Assembly (NCBI GenBank): GCA_002633005.1
Contig: NMRA01000252.1
Location: 463,654 to 527,653, forward strand
DNA length: 64,000 nucleotides
DNA from: Phoronis australis
Taxonomy: Eukaryota > Phoronida > Phoronidae
Direction of reading: 5' to 3'
Positions 37,001-47,842 of this stretch are shown piece by piece. The position numbers were made by a program, and so were the translations under genes. The notes under the pieces are model-generated. The model saw nothing but the letters and a program-made list of their open reading frames with translations. It searched no databases and had not been told where the DNA came from. Position 1 is the stretch's first letter; each line of letters starts with the position of its first letter.

Positions 37001-40000
37001 ATGACTAATGTGAGACATTCTCTGCACAATGTAACCTAACTTTACACTAATGTGAGACATTCTCTGCACAATGTAACTTAACTTTACACTAATGTTAGAC
37101 ATTCTCCGGATGTTGCAAACGAGGTTGGTTGACTTGTTTTGGTGTTTCTGACTTGAGTAGTTCTTTTCTGTTTCTATAGTAACAGAGTGTGCTGCTGACT
37201 ACCTGCTGAAGGTCCGTGATGTGTTCCCTGGTAACGACACACCCACATTTGATGTCTTACTGCTGGGAATGGGGCCAGATGGACACACTTGTTCACTGTT
37301 CCCTGGCCATCATTTGCTGGTGAGTCATAGTAGGCTGGAACTAACAGGAAGTCATGTGTCACATGACACACAGCTGTAGGAATTGTTGAGGATGAACCTT
37401 AGGGGGCGCTGAAGGGAAGTGTGATTGAAAAGTTATAGGGAAATACAAATCTGCTAATCAAAATGAATGATAAATAAAAAATAGGATGACTGGGCTATCA
37501 CAGGAATGGTTCAAAAGCCTATTTCTCTTGTTAGTTTATACTCAAGTAGAAATATTACATGTAATTAGAGGATTGAGTTTGTACTAAAGTAGAAATATTA
37601 CATGTAATTAGGAGAACTTGAGTTCCAGCATTTATGAAATAAATTATTTCAGAGCAGTATTAAATTCAGCATTGCCCTTGGTCTTGTCCTATTTTGTCAT
37701 CAACTTTGGATTTGTTGTAGGACAGTAAAGACATTGTGGCCTGGATCAATGACTCACCTAAACCCCCTCCACGGCGCATCACCTTGACACTACCTGTACT
37801 CAACAACTCACGACATGCTATATTTGCTGCATGCGGCACTGGGAAGGCACAGATGGTCAAGGTATGCTTTCTTCACTTTCAACTGTTATTGTCAACTGGG
37901 CATACCCCCCACTGGTTTGATCTCGGTTGGTGCGAGAACAAATAGAACGTGAGCGTCTTCAGGAAGATCAGAATTGTTGTATACATGGAAAGAATTTGGA
38001 TAAAATATTGTTTGATCGAAACGGATAATTTAGATGATCATAATTTATCGTAGAAGATTTTTTTGTATTGTTTCACATTAACCTTTTCTGTGACTTTGGA
38101 TTGTATACTATGCTAGAAATGGTTGATCAGAATTTGGTTTGTAAAATTATATTATTTTGTCTCTTCGTTTCATGCAAAAATAATTATTGAATATGTAAAC
38201 AACAAGTCACAAGCTTTTTTTGTTTTAAAATTTGTCCTGAGTTGTTCCTGTGCATCATTATGTCATTCGACTAGAGCAATGCTTCACTAGAGCAATGCTT
38301 CACTAGAGCAATGCTTCACTAGAGCAATGCTTCACTAGAGCAATGCTTCACTAGAGCAATGCTTCACTAGAGCAATGCTTCACTAGAGCAATGCTTCACT
38401 AGAGCAATGCCTCACTAGAGCAATTCTTCACTAAGAACAATGCTTCACTAGAGCAATGCTTCACTAGAGCAATGCTTCACTAGAGCAATTCTTCACTAAG
38501 AACAATGCTTCACTAGTGCAATGCTTCACTAAGAACAATGCTTCACTAGAGCAATGCTTCACTAAGAACAATGCTTCACTAGAGCAATGCTTCACTAGAG
38601 CAATGCTTCACTAGAGCAATGCTTCACTAGAGCAATGCTTCACTAAGAACAATTCTCCACTAGAGCAATGCTTCACTAAAACAATGCTTCACTAGAGCAA
38701 TGCTTCACTAAGAACAATGCTTCACTAGAGCAATGCTTCACTAGAGCAATGCTTCACTAGAGCAATGCTTCACTAAGAACAATTCTCCACTAGAGCAATG
38801 GTTCACTAAAACAATGCTTCACTAGAGCAATGCTTCACTAAGAACAATGCTTCACTAGAGCAATGCTTCACTAGAGCAATGCTTCACTAGAGCAATTCTG
38901 CATGCATGTTTTTTATCAGCAGGTTGTATTTCAATAGCTTGTGATGACATTCACGTTGCGAGTCGTTCTTATCTTAGAAGAGTTTTGTGTATTTTCTCCT
39001 ATTTCAAGTTGCATACCTATAGCTACTCTAGTGCACTTGTACTTAGAGTTCACTCAACTGTCATGCTGCCAACTAGCCTAGCATAAGGTTCTTTGAACTC
39101 AAAACCACCACCAAAACTTTCATGGTGATGCCTTGCGGCAGAGCTTTGGTTCACATTGAAAATTCCTGTTTTTGACAACCAGTAACTTCATTTCATTGGG
39201 AACATAAACAAAGCATCTTTCACCTTGGTTTTAAAAACTATGGTGGAAACGTGAGTACATTGCATCGATGATTATTGCAGGCGACTTTATTAATTGCTAA
39301 GTCTACTTCTGGACTCTGTTGATACATAACGCTATGTCCGAAATTAATAAAAGGAACATCAAAATTGTTCCTGTGTCAGTATTTAGAATCGAGAAAATTC
39401 AATTTCATGGAGAATACCGATGTCCTAAGTTCTGGAGAATGTCTCAAATTAGAGATTTTCCAGTGCAGTTCAAGTGGAGTTGTGGAGCTACAGACCTAAG
39501 GCCTGTTCTAATATAACTGACTTGGCTAAGAGAAATCTTAAATTTTAAGATGAAAATTAAATTTGTCTTATCAGTACCTTCCAAGAAATAGATCTTAAGT
39601 TTGACTTAAATTTTTGGCTTAAGTTTTGTCTGAATTTTGACTAACTTACTGGATACGGAAATTTCAAAATTTGGAGGTTGAGACAAATCTTAAAGTTGGA
39701 GCAGGTCCCTTGCTCAAGAGTCTTACAGTCTGCCTCAGTTAAACTTGAACACAAAACCTTGAATAATGGAAGTGGACACTTCTCCCAGTAGGCCACACTG
39801 GACCCCAGTAGGCCACACTGGACCCCAGTAGGCCACACTGGACCCCAGTAGGCCACACTGGACCCCAGTAGGCCACACTGGACCCCAGTAGGCCACACTG
39901 GACCCCAGTAGGCCACACTGGACCCCAGTAGGCCACACTGGACCCATCATTGAGATGAATTCTTTATAATAAGGTGATTATTACAACCTGGTAACGGCAG

Positions 40001-40767
40001 ACATTTCACAGGCACTAAATTAGTTTATCAGTTTCTTGATCACCACTGACGACACTCAGCATTAAGGTTGGACACTAAAAATCGGTTTACTCAAAATTTT
40101 CTACTAAAATGTACATGGAACTCTGTGAAATCAGAATTGAACAAATCTTTGAATACCTTCTTTCACTTCATCACATCAAAGTGCCTTTGAGTTGTGCCTT
40201 GATGACAAAAATGTCAAAAAAATCACCAAAATTGCAAGAAGAAAATTTTGTGATGTTCAGAGTAGACTACCTGTGTTCCCATCTGAATTTTTCGTGGATG
40301 CTTCCAAAGCAGTTCCGAAGCTCCTGAGTGCCCTCCACAATTGTGTCAATGTGAATGTTTTGTGAAATAACGTTGTTTATATCGCAAGAAGCACCGGTTG
40401 ATTGGTAGTAATGCAGGCCTACTGTGTTAGTTTTGCTTCAACCAAAAGTTGCACATAATGTCAAACACAAGCTTTGTCCGATCGTGTAATAAAATTCTAG
40501 GTTAAGTAATAGGCTATAAGTACAACCTGTACCTTTCTTATATGGTTATGAGTCATCAAAAAATTTGTCTGCCTTTAAGAAATTTACTGTGACCTTCTGC
40601 ATTGTAGTCTGTGTTTTTTATATTTAGAAATTATCTTGTTTTTCCAGCGGGTTGTAGAAGATAGAACAGAAGAGGATGTCATGCCAGCGGCAAGAGTCAA
40701 CCCTTACTATGGTCAGTTGGTCTGGTTTTTGGACGAAGGTGCGGCGAGTCTTCTTACAAAGAAATAG
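25050..40767 (+). CDS. PGLS: 6-phosphogluconolactonase, five exons, complete
   Basis: Hydrolyses 6-phosphogluconolactone to 6-phosphogluconate, the second step of the oxidative pentose phosphate pathway, in the cytosol. Exons: 25050-25176, 35270-35467, 37180-37319, 37721-37861, 40648-40767; all introns are GT-AG and all phases close, giving 241 residues (human PGLS is about 258). The family marks are GLSGGSLAKYL (across the exon 1/2 join), FFCDERHVPLDDPDSTY, LLGMGPDGHTCSLFPGH with the expected catalytic His, an INDSPKPPPRRITLTLP strand, and a C-terminal VWFLDEGAASLL. The Met at 25050 was chosen because it starts the conserved domain at the usual distance; an in-frame Met at 24975 would add 25 unrelated residues. 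Intron 1 (about 10 kb) is full of duplicated and foldback repeats, and intron 4 holds two minisatellites. The gene converges with the EF-hand gene to its right. Confidence 0.95.
25247..25956. mobile_element. Large foldback element in PGLS intron 1
   Basis: Two arms of about 300 bp (25247-25555 and about 25665-25956) are reverse complements with roughly 10% difference. The left arm has GGACCCTAACTTATTCCAAA and the right arm its complement; GGCAGCCATTTCAGGGAACT pairs with AGTTCCCTGAAATGGCTGCC. The loop of about 110 bp is rich in GACGA and ACGT-like motifs. No coding sequence. It lies 70 bp downstream of PGLS exon 1 and in the transcribed strand would form a long hairpin. Confidence 0.85.
25957..27029. 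other. PGLS intron 1, nothing coding
   Basis: About 26610-26720 is similar to 29550-29665 (shared TTTTCAGAAGAT, TTTATGCAATGTATCT and TTTGTCCCAGGCAC), a dispersed repeat. Otherwise nothing is recognised. Confidence 0.45.
27030..27348. repeat. Tandem duplication of a 159-bp unit
   Basis: Two units (27030-27188 and 27190-27348) starting AAAGTCCAATCTCATTTTAC differ at only a few positions. The duplicated open frame in them is a by-product. Confidence 0.9.
27349..29671. other. PGLS intron 1, scattered repeats and a gap
   Basis: About 27480-27590 resembles 32210-32310 on the opposite strand (shared GTGCCAGCTGAGATAT). A gap N is at 27834, followed by an AT-rich degenerate array of AATTAATTTACG and AATTACTTTACGCC words to about 27990. 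No exon is found. Confidence 0.45.
29672..31006. repeat. Duplicated block, copy 1 (matches 33198-34044)
   Basis: Shares in order GTTCACTC-GCCATTTT, CACTGATAAATTCATACTTTA, TGGTTGCTCCTGTGACC, GGTAAGATTTGGCCCTCG, and CGTCATACTTGACCGTTGCT with 33198-34044. This copy carries about 340 bp extra at 30572-30910 and an extra inner stretch at about 30260-30415. Non-coding. Confidence 0.8.
31007..31560. repeat. Dispersed repeat with hairpin end and TCCG run
   Basis: Opens with a hairpin, GCGCCCACATA-TTTA-TATGTGGACGC (31010-31035), then a run of GTCCGTCC units (31050-31070), then loosely repeated segments each with TTCATGAAATTTG and CC-CCTAGTGGC followed by ATTTT. Similar segments (GCCACCTAGTGGC, TGGCTGTATCTCCTAAACC) lie at 61330-61505 in the deoxyribosyltransferase-like gene. 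Non-coding. Confidence 0.65.
31561..33197. other. PGLS intron 1, no exon seen
   Basis: A gap N lies at 31562. No supported coding region. About 32210-32310 is the inverted partner of the repeat at 27480-27590. Confidence 0.4.
33198..34044. repeat. Duplicated block, copy 2 (matches 29672-31006)
   Basis: Shorter copy lacking the two extra stretches of copy 1. Ends at the same AAACTCCTGTTAT boundary. Confidence 0.8.
34045..35269. other. PGLS intron 1, 3' part
   Basis: No repeat or exon recognised; ends at the TTCCCCAATAG acceptor of exon 2. Confidence 0.5.
35598..35780. repeat. Imperfect two-copy repeat in PGLS intron 2
   Basis: TGTTCTTTTGTTGGCTC followed by CAGCTCCACCTGTT occurs twice about 90 bp apart, each followed by a GGCCATGT stretch. 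Confidence 0.7.
36999..37105. repeat. 42-bp tandem repeat, about 2.5 copies
   Basis: Units of ACTAATGTGAGACATTCTCT followed by GCACAATGTAAC lie in PGLS intron 2. Confidence 0.85.
38270..38895. repeat. 16-bp minisatellite, about 38 copies, PGLS intron 4
   Basis: The main unit is CACTAGAGCAATGCTT; a 17-bp variant CACTAAGAACAATGCTT is interspersed in a higher-order pattern, and a block near 38641-38750 repeats at 38760-38890. Confidence 0.95.
39785..39944. repeat. 20-bp minisatellite, 8 identical copies, PGLS intron 4
   Basis: The unit is CAGTAGGCCACACTGGACCC, without visible divergence between copies, implying recent expansion or gene conversion. The minus-strand open frames across it are artefacts of a stop-free unit. 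Confidence 0.95.
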
Positions 40768-41792
40768 TAAAGCAGCCATCACCTGTGTGGGGCGGTAAAG
40801 GTTATCAGAAATAATGGACAAGTTGACATTGAGGCTCAACAGGTGTCAGTGTTCATAGATTTGATAGTGGTGTTCTTGAGAAGACTCGGGGGGACATGGC
40901 TCATTTTAAGGAAGGAGTGTGTGACAGAGGAGTTGAGACGTATACGTACCATTACATTGAAGCATTGTACCATACAAGAAGATTTCCTTATTATCACCTG
41001 CACCCCAGTGTTCATTTACCCTGGACATTGTACCTTGTCGCTTATTGTTCATGTCAAATGACTTTTCGTGAAGGCGTTTGACTGCAAGACTGTTTTGTGG
41101 AAAATCTATTTCATTGTTATTTATTAGTGAAAATGTATCGGATTGTATAAGTGAGTCCCCGACCTCGGTGAATGGAAACCAGACTGTATGAGACATTCCA
41201 CCTTTGGTCACAAGGTATAAAGTTGTGTAAGTGAACATTCCAGTTATTGAACTGCATGTCTGACACTCAGTAGGTGGTCTGTTCACTTGTTTGAGGTGGT
41301 GGTGCAAGTTGTTGCCTCAGCCTGCTTTAGATGTGTACAAGTTAGTACTGTATGTTGCTGACTGTACAAACAGAGGGTGATGGGATAGTGTTAGGCACAT
41401 TGGTCTACTGTGTGTTATATTGCCAGTGAAGGTAACACATACGTCCAAGTGACAGTGTAGTCGTGCCAAGGCCTAAAAGTACGAGTGAACTCTTGTGACA
41501 CTTTGCTTACACACTGCTTGTCTAATCAGCTGGTATGTTGACCAGTCACTCTCAAGTTCCTGCTGCTTACATCCACATATCTGTGCTTGAGATAGCTGCT
41601 GGCAACCACCTATCTTGGTTGTTGCTAGATAAAAGTGAAAAAGAAAATGGCAAATGAGGAAAGTTGGCCAGAAACCTGTTTTCATCATGTTTTTGATGAT
41701 TTGTTATTAATCAGTGCTGTTGATGTACAAAAGTTTATGGGTTGTTTCGCTAATTTTATTGTCACATTTTGTACATAAACATTTTTGTGACT

Positions 41793-41798
41793 AATAAA
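41793..41798 (+). promoter_or_regulatory. Candidate polyadenylation signal of PGLS
   Basis: An AATAAA about 1 kb past the PGLS stop, followed by GT-rich sequence. It is a plausible end of the PGLS transcript; other AATAAA words in this AT-rich DNA weaken the call. Confidence 0.3.
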
Positions 41799-41815
41799 GG
41801 AAGTGTCACAGTCAT

Positions 41816-42938
41816 CCAAGTGTCTTGTGTCTTCGTCTCAGGCGCCATCTATGGTAGAATCTGACCATTCAAAAGATCTATTACCTACAAGAGAATATTG
41901 AAGGGCAGGTGATAGACGTCATCTCTGAATTTGATGCAGTTACAATGTTGGAATTCTCCAAACTCATTAAATTTCAAACTTCTAAAGTAATTGCATCACT
42001 TTTAAAATCTCATATCAATATTAATCCTCTGCTTTTGTTTATGTAGAATTGTGGGGAAGTAATATAATTTGGAAAGATTGACATACACCATTCTGAATTG
42101 ACATTGACAAACAAGTTAAAACACACCTACTTTGGTGTCTGCATTGTGGCGCGCAGTAAACTTGCGTAGCGTTTGAATGACGAATAACAAAATAATTTTG
42201 CTGTAAACTAGCGATCAGCATGGAAATCGAAGTGCCGCACTGATACGCGGAATTTCGGTTAAGAAACACTAAATCAGAGAGGGCGCTGTGATACTTTGGG
42301 ATGGCGTTTTTGTGTTTGGTGACGAACTTATTACTTTCGGTGTGTAATAACTTTAGCTTAAACTCTGAATAGTTGTCATGGTTACGTTTCAACTTTCATC
42401 ATATGAAAGTCATTCCCGAGCTCCCTGTTTTTTTGATCATTTTCCAATTGTTTGAAATTGAAACGGAATGAAAATTTACCAAGTTCCCACAGTTTTGAAA
42501 ATTTTCCCCAAACACCATGAGACCACCTACATTTACAGTAACTGACAGGCGGACGGTGTTATACACTTTTCCGGGTAACAGTGCCTAAAATCGTCTATAA
42601 TTAGTGAAGAATGGAAATAAACGCAAATTTGTGAAGAGATCAAAGGCCATGTGTTGACGTAAAACATACACAAACATTTGTTTTACAATGCATTCATTTG
42701 TCACCCATCTCGAATGCAGAAGTTTTAAAGCGGCCTAAGTCAAAATGTTTTTGACACCGAAGAATGAGGGAAAAATCTTGATTTGAAAACAATCAAGACA
42801 AGGCACAGTTTCTGATAAAAACGTACACCAAAAGCAGGTATTTGGATGTGGCTCATTTTTGTTCTTATTGTGACGACTGACACCGGAAATGCGTCATGGC
42901 CATGAAGGAGAAGCCTATAATAACAGATGTGCTCTTAC
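41816..42938. other. Region that should hold the 3' exon of the EF-hand gene
   Basis: Lies downstream of the last identified EF-hand exon on the minus strand. The 117-codon minus frame at 42039-42392 does not continue the EF-hand protein in any obvious way, and no terminal exon could be chosen. Confidence 0.35.
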
Positions 42939-45900
42939 CTGTTTCCATTTTTGCAAAAACTCGGGAAGATCGACGCAGCCATCGACTGTAAAGATATGTG
43001 AGTATAATTGTCTAGGATTCGTTTGAAAGGCAAGTATGTAACACTACAAGTTGCGTGGAAGCTGGGGTGCAAGGAGGGGGGCGTGCAGCGAGGGGGCTGC
43101 AGGGAGAGGGGTGCNGCAGCCATCGACTGTAAAGATACGTGAGTGTAAGTGTCTAGGATTCGTTTGAAAGGCAAGTATGTAACATTACAAGTTGCGTGGA
43201 GGCTGGGGTGCAGGGAGGGGGGCGTGCAGGGAGGGGGCTGCAGGGAGAGGGGTGCAGGGAGTTGAGGTGCAGGGAGAGGGGTGAAGGGAGAGAGTTGAGA
43301 GGTGCAGAGGGTGAGCTTGAAGAAGAGTATGCGTATTAGGCTGTCTTTAGAGCCACTAAAATATCTGTAACACTATAGAGTTTTGCACCATATACCAGTA
43401 CATACCAATATTAAAAACCAGGGTCATATTTACAACAATTTGTAATGAGGATGTCTAATTAAATGACGAAACGTTGAATTTAACATGAACTTTTTTATTT
43501 GTGCGGCGATCGTCCGATTTTTAATCTTATTGTGTTCAAAACTGATTTGATTTCTATAAGTAAAAATCGAAAAAGCGTGTTGAGTGCTCGTTTGGACGTG
43601 GAAGCTAATTTTTCGTTTGTATGCAGGCACGTGACCACATATTTTTTTAGCAAAGAGGGATTTAAACAAGGGTAGCATGACGGAATTTCTTTTGAAATAA
43701 ATTGTTAGAGATGAAATTTAAACATTCGGTCACAGTTTCTTTAATATCTTTTGTTTCCTACAGTCATAAAACTGCCAATGTTTCATTACGTCTAACTGTG
43801 CAAAAATGGAACGTTTTAAACTAGAACTTCTCACCGCGTTTTGAGAACGTTGCAAATTTCAGTTGAATCTGACACGTCATTTCGGAGACATCATGTTTTG
43901 CAGTGTATACACTGTATTATCGCGAGGTTGAACATTTTTACGTGGCCTATTTCCAAGATGGCTGACAGTCTTAAAGATACTCTTTTTCTCAGACATAAAC
44001 TCCTAAACATAATTTGACCGAAGCCCACTCTAGCATATTTTTTATTTTAAAAACTGGTGTGTCAACAAAATGTCTAAATTCTATTTATCCATTCACAACG
44101 ACATGTGCAACGGCACGACGTTTCGCCGGGTCGGTCATTTCTCGATCCCACCCAGGCTATTCAGGTGTTACAGTGTTCTTAGAAGAACGATCACGAGTAA
44201 ATGATTAATAGGGGACGTTTCTATTATGTTTCCTTGGTGTGTTTTGAACCTGGGGCTTTTATAACCATTAGACCACCGAGTCATCCATTATGCGCCTGAT
44301 TCTCCAGGAGCCAGTTGCATAAAAGTTATACTCCGTATAGCAACAATGACGTCGCATTATCACGCGTCACGTTGTTATTGTTGAACAATGCACCTGACGT
44401 CATGCAACAACCAAACTTATCCAGCGGATAATTTTGAAGTTTTGTGCAACCCAGCCCAGGTTGCATTCTACACTGACTGAAGACCTTGATGTGCAGTCTC
44501 ATTTGTATATCTCCCTTAATTCGGCTCTATCCTCGTTCACTGTCCACTACCCGGATGTTATCTCGGCAAAATGTAGTATTTGATCACACATGTTCTGTTA
44601 CTGCTAAGGAACTACAGCCTTCTCTACAGAATTTCTTGAGAGTATTCCACAATCCTCAAGAGCTCGGTTGCACGAAACAGTACCACATAGGGTATCAACG
44701 AAGTTCCCTAAATCTACTGCTTAATTGTGGTTGATTGCTTAATTGTGGTTGATTGCTGTATGCTGTTGGAGTCTCCGCTCATTACTAAGTCAATTTTTTA
44801 CTTTGGTAAAAGTCAAGAGGGAATTTAACGTTGAATTCTCGTTATTATTGAAAAGTGGTAGGGATCTTTTCATGTAACATCCCCAATTTAAGGGTGACGT
44901 CACTAATTACTTTGACTGAATTAAGGGATCAGATTTTAGTTACATTATTAGAAATGTCATTAGTCAAAAAAAGTTCATAATGAAGGGAAATTGATTAAAA
45001 AATATTATATCTGTAGAACGCAAGAAACACGCAAAAGATAAAGAGTAGCCATATTTTGGCAAAGATTTCCCGTGACGTCACAGGACTTTTCACTTATGGC
45101 GTTCGTGCAAGACTTTTTCTCCAAATCTGTTTTGGTTTGTTTTTGGTCTTTAGTAAGGTCTCAGGTCAAGTTCTCAATCCTCATTCAATCAAAGTGCCCA
45201 CCACGAGTCTACCCGACAGATTACGAGCTCGTCCTTCTAAAAACTATGTAACACTTTAAGATGAGCGCCAAATGACCAAGTGAAACACCCTGCCAATGTA
45301 ATTACCTTAGGGGGCTGGGGGGCTATAACCCTCTACTTTTTTCAGCGCTACGGCGCAAGTGAAATAAGTCAGAAGTGCGTGTAAATAGACCAAGAAATTT
45401 CAGATATAATGCCTACTCTCTGTATAAAACACTTCATGCAAGGTGGAATCATCCAGAACGTAAATACGTATTTTTCAAAAATCCGTATGAATTTCAAAAT
45501 GAATTTCCTGGTGGTGCACCAACAAAATGGCCGCCTCTAGCTGTTGAATGACATTCAGTTGACAGAAAAATAGCAACCTTTTCACAAAATTTCTCATTTT
45601 AGTAAGTCAGTAGTCGAATTGAAATAGAACAGGTCTGTATTCTGGGACTGGACGTCGTGAGATTTGATTGGAGGCGCAGCGCTATTTACTGGTGCCTGGG
45701 TAACACTACGTCGGAGAACAATTTTACTAAGAGCACGTGGTAACAATCATGTAAATAAGTGGCCTGAATAAATGTTGTCTATGTTTTATAACCTTGCCTG
45801 GAGAGTGGCTTAATATGGTCAAATATAGTCAGCAAAAGAAGGTTAATGTGTACAAGGGAATAGTGAAAATTAATAAAACAGTATTTTACCGTTTGCATCA

Positions 45901-47689
45901 AAATTCTTGAACATGGTCTTCAGATCTTTCTGGTCGACGGTGTTGCTTTGGTCGTAGTCAAGCATAAAGTAGAGAGAGCCAGCCTGAGCTGAACTGAACC
46001 CAGTCAATTTGCGCCAGCTTGCTACAAATTCGTCATGTTCCACATTTCCGTTGTCTGTGTAAAAGACGGTCAAACATTGCTAAAATTGAAATCAATCAAA
46101 AGAAACGTGGTATCTTCAAATTTGTTCCGTTCTAAGTTGAAGAGTTTTTTTATACGGCACATAGGACGTCTTATGGGAAGATACATCATACTCGAATTCG
46201 CCGTTCACAGTTCTCATCTGCCTTCTTAAAAATTGTCTGTGAATACCTAAAATGGCGCTGTTCTGGACAAGCACGTGTGATCATTACATGAGGACACAGA
46301 CTAACCCCAAATCGCAAACCTTGTGCGAGGCCCTCTCTAAAAAGCAAGGCTTCACTAGTTTATGTGAGATTTTGCCGTATATTTTAAATGAGAACAGGTG
46401 ATTAGGGGTATATTTTGAGGTCCTAGCGTTACGGAACTCTGCCCTGACGTATGAATTGTACAGCTGACGAGCGTTTACCCGAGACGTTTTTTCAGAAGAT
46501 GGATGAGTTGTTCAATTTAACTTTTGAGAGGGTCGCATGTGAACGTACGCTGTATCAAACAGCGTCAGTTCACACGCCTTCCAACCGTTTTGCCTTCTGA
46601 CCAGCCTACTTGAAACGGAAATTTTACACAACTGAACGAATGTATTATAACTTCTGTCATTACGGAAACCAAGAACATTTTCCCAATAATTTTGTCATGT
46701 TGTTGTGACGTCTGTTAAATTATCACACATGACCAACGTGGGTTTAGGTAGAAATACCAACCCTCGCAATTTGTTGGATCAGCGAAATGTGACAAAGGCT
46801 TTAGCTCAGCTTTTATTTACCGGGGGAAGAACTTTTAGCTGTAGGTCACAGAATCAGTTGCTAAGTTAAACCATCAGGTTGATTAGGCCATTTTCCACGT
46901 TCATCACTTAGTGTATGTTTGGCAATACCCGTAAAGGTTTTATCCACATAGTGTTGTGTGGTGTAGTGTTGTGTGAGATAATGTTCTTACTGTTGCTATC
47001 AAATTTGTCAAAGATGGTTTCCAGTTCACTCTGTACAATGCATCCATCAGAGTCGCCGTCAGCTTGCTGGAAAAGGCTGCGAAGTTTTGTGTTGTCTCTG
47101 TGGGAGAAAAAGAACAGTTACATACACTATAGTTTGCATTGTTATTTAAGCGGCGAATCTTCATTGATCAATGATGAACAACTCCCGGCCTAAATAAAAG
47201 TCATACCTGGTTCATGTTAGTGAGCACCACCGCGTTGTTTTGCGATGCTCATGAATCATGTTGTTGCTTTCAATCTACTGTGTCGGCTAGCCAACAATGG
47301 AGCAATTATAAAAACAAGCAGCAATTCATAAGTAAGACGGCATCATTTGATTTCACGTCACATCCCGACTTAGGACTCTAATGCATACAGACACACTTAC
47401 AACATACAATTTGCTGAGTCAGTCAGATGTAGGCATCTCGTTTCCAACTTGAAGTAAGCGGCCTATTTGCTTAAAGTCCATATTCAAAGTTTGAATACAA
47501 AATACATCTAAAATATTCCATTAATAATAGAGCATAGTCAGGTGACATTATGATTTGTTATGACCCAGGGACTAGTGAGATCAACTAGAGATGATGACAT
47601 AAATATGAAAGACTTTACAACACAGTATCAATGACTCACAATGCGCCGTAGGAAGTCGCCACTAGCGCCAGAATAAGGACCTTGATCAT
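42939..47689 (-). CDS. Secreted protein with four EF-hands, last exon not found
   Basis: Calcium-binding protein. Exons on the minus strand: 47689-47640, 47097-46991, 46054-45890, 42985-42939; all have AG acceptors and GT donors and the phases close, giving 123 residues so far. The first 17 residues (MIKVLILALVATSYGAL) look like a signal peptide, so the product is probably secreted or lumenal. EF loops: 1, DGDSDGCIVQSE (residues 30-41); 2, DSNNNGNVEHDE (50-61); 3, DYDQSNTVDQKD (85-96); 4, DANVDGCVDLPE (105-116). Loops 1, 2 and 4 have the canonical acidic residues, Gly6 and Glu12; loop 3 has Asn at position 6 and Asp at 12, which should weaken calcium or favour magnesium. After FLQKWKQ the frame runs into a donor, so at least one further exon is missing. 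It is not calmodulin. Family membership beyond secreted EF-hand protein is not recognised. Confidence 0.85.
42975..43255. repeat. Duplicated flanks of the gap at 43115
   Basis: Sequence 42975-43114 recurs with few changes at 43116-43255, separated by one N. The duplicate begins with the first bases of EF-hand exon 4 and its acceptor. This is the pattern of overlapping contig ends or two alleles left unmerged. Confidence 0.8.
43060..43312. repeat. G-rich purine minisatellite
   Basis: Irregular units of the type GGTGCAGGGAGAGG and GGGGGGCGTGCAGGGAG, spanning the gap at 43115. The complementary strand is a pyrimidine-rich tract near the acceptor of EF-hand exon 4. Confidence 0.75.
44222..44285 (-). 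repeat. tRNA-like sequence, SINE head or decayed tRNA
   Basis: Reading the minus strand gives an A-box-like TGGTCTAATGG and a B-box-like AGGTTCAAAAC at a spacing too short for a full anticodon arm. A tRNA-derived SINE promoter or a tRNA relic fits; a functional tRNA does not. Confidence 0.4.
44303..44460. mobile_element. Palindromic MITE-like element, copy 2
   Basis: Matches 18263-18420, including GTATAGCAACAATGACGTCG and CTGACGTCATGCAACAA. The ends GCCAGTTGCATAAAA and TTTTGTGCAACCCAGC form an inverted pair. Confidence 0.6.
44461..45889. other. Intron 3 of the EF-hand gene, nothing else seen
   Basis: No repeat or exon stands out. The short open frames at 44486-44734 and 45056-45259 have no recognisable feature. 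Confidence 0.4.
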
Positions 47690-47830
47690 GGTAAATTAGT
47701 TTCTTCGGAGAACCTTGCTGAAACGATAAATCATCCTGCTGCAATGACGTACGTTATTGTCTTGAAACAAAGTCGGACTTTTCAGGCAACACAAATCAAT
47801 GGATCACAATGAAAAAATCCCCACATCAAA

Positions 47831-47842
47831 GTTGTATATAAC
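47831..47842 (-). promoter_or_regulatory. Possible TATA box of the EF-hand gene
   Basis: The minus strand reads TTATATACAAC about 145 bases before the start codon. With initiation 30 bases further on, the 5' leader would be about 115 bases. Weak, since AT-rich DNA yields many such words. Confidence 0.3.

Noticed and set aside
38270-38895. CRISPR-like array
   Set aside because: Units are contiguous with no unique spacers, in an animal intron; a minisatellite.
39641-39950. Repeat protein frames with GPVWPTG-like units on the minus strand
   Set aside because: By-product of the 20-bp minisatellite; open in all three frames.
42039-42392. 117-codon minus frame as the last exon of the EF-hand gene
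   Set aside because: No acceptor in phase 0 with a short plausible tail could be identified, and the translation has no EF-hand character.
44222-44285. Functional tRNA gene on the minus strand
   Set aside because: A and B boxes are too close to allow an anticodon arm.
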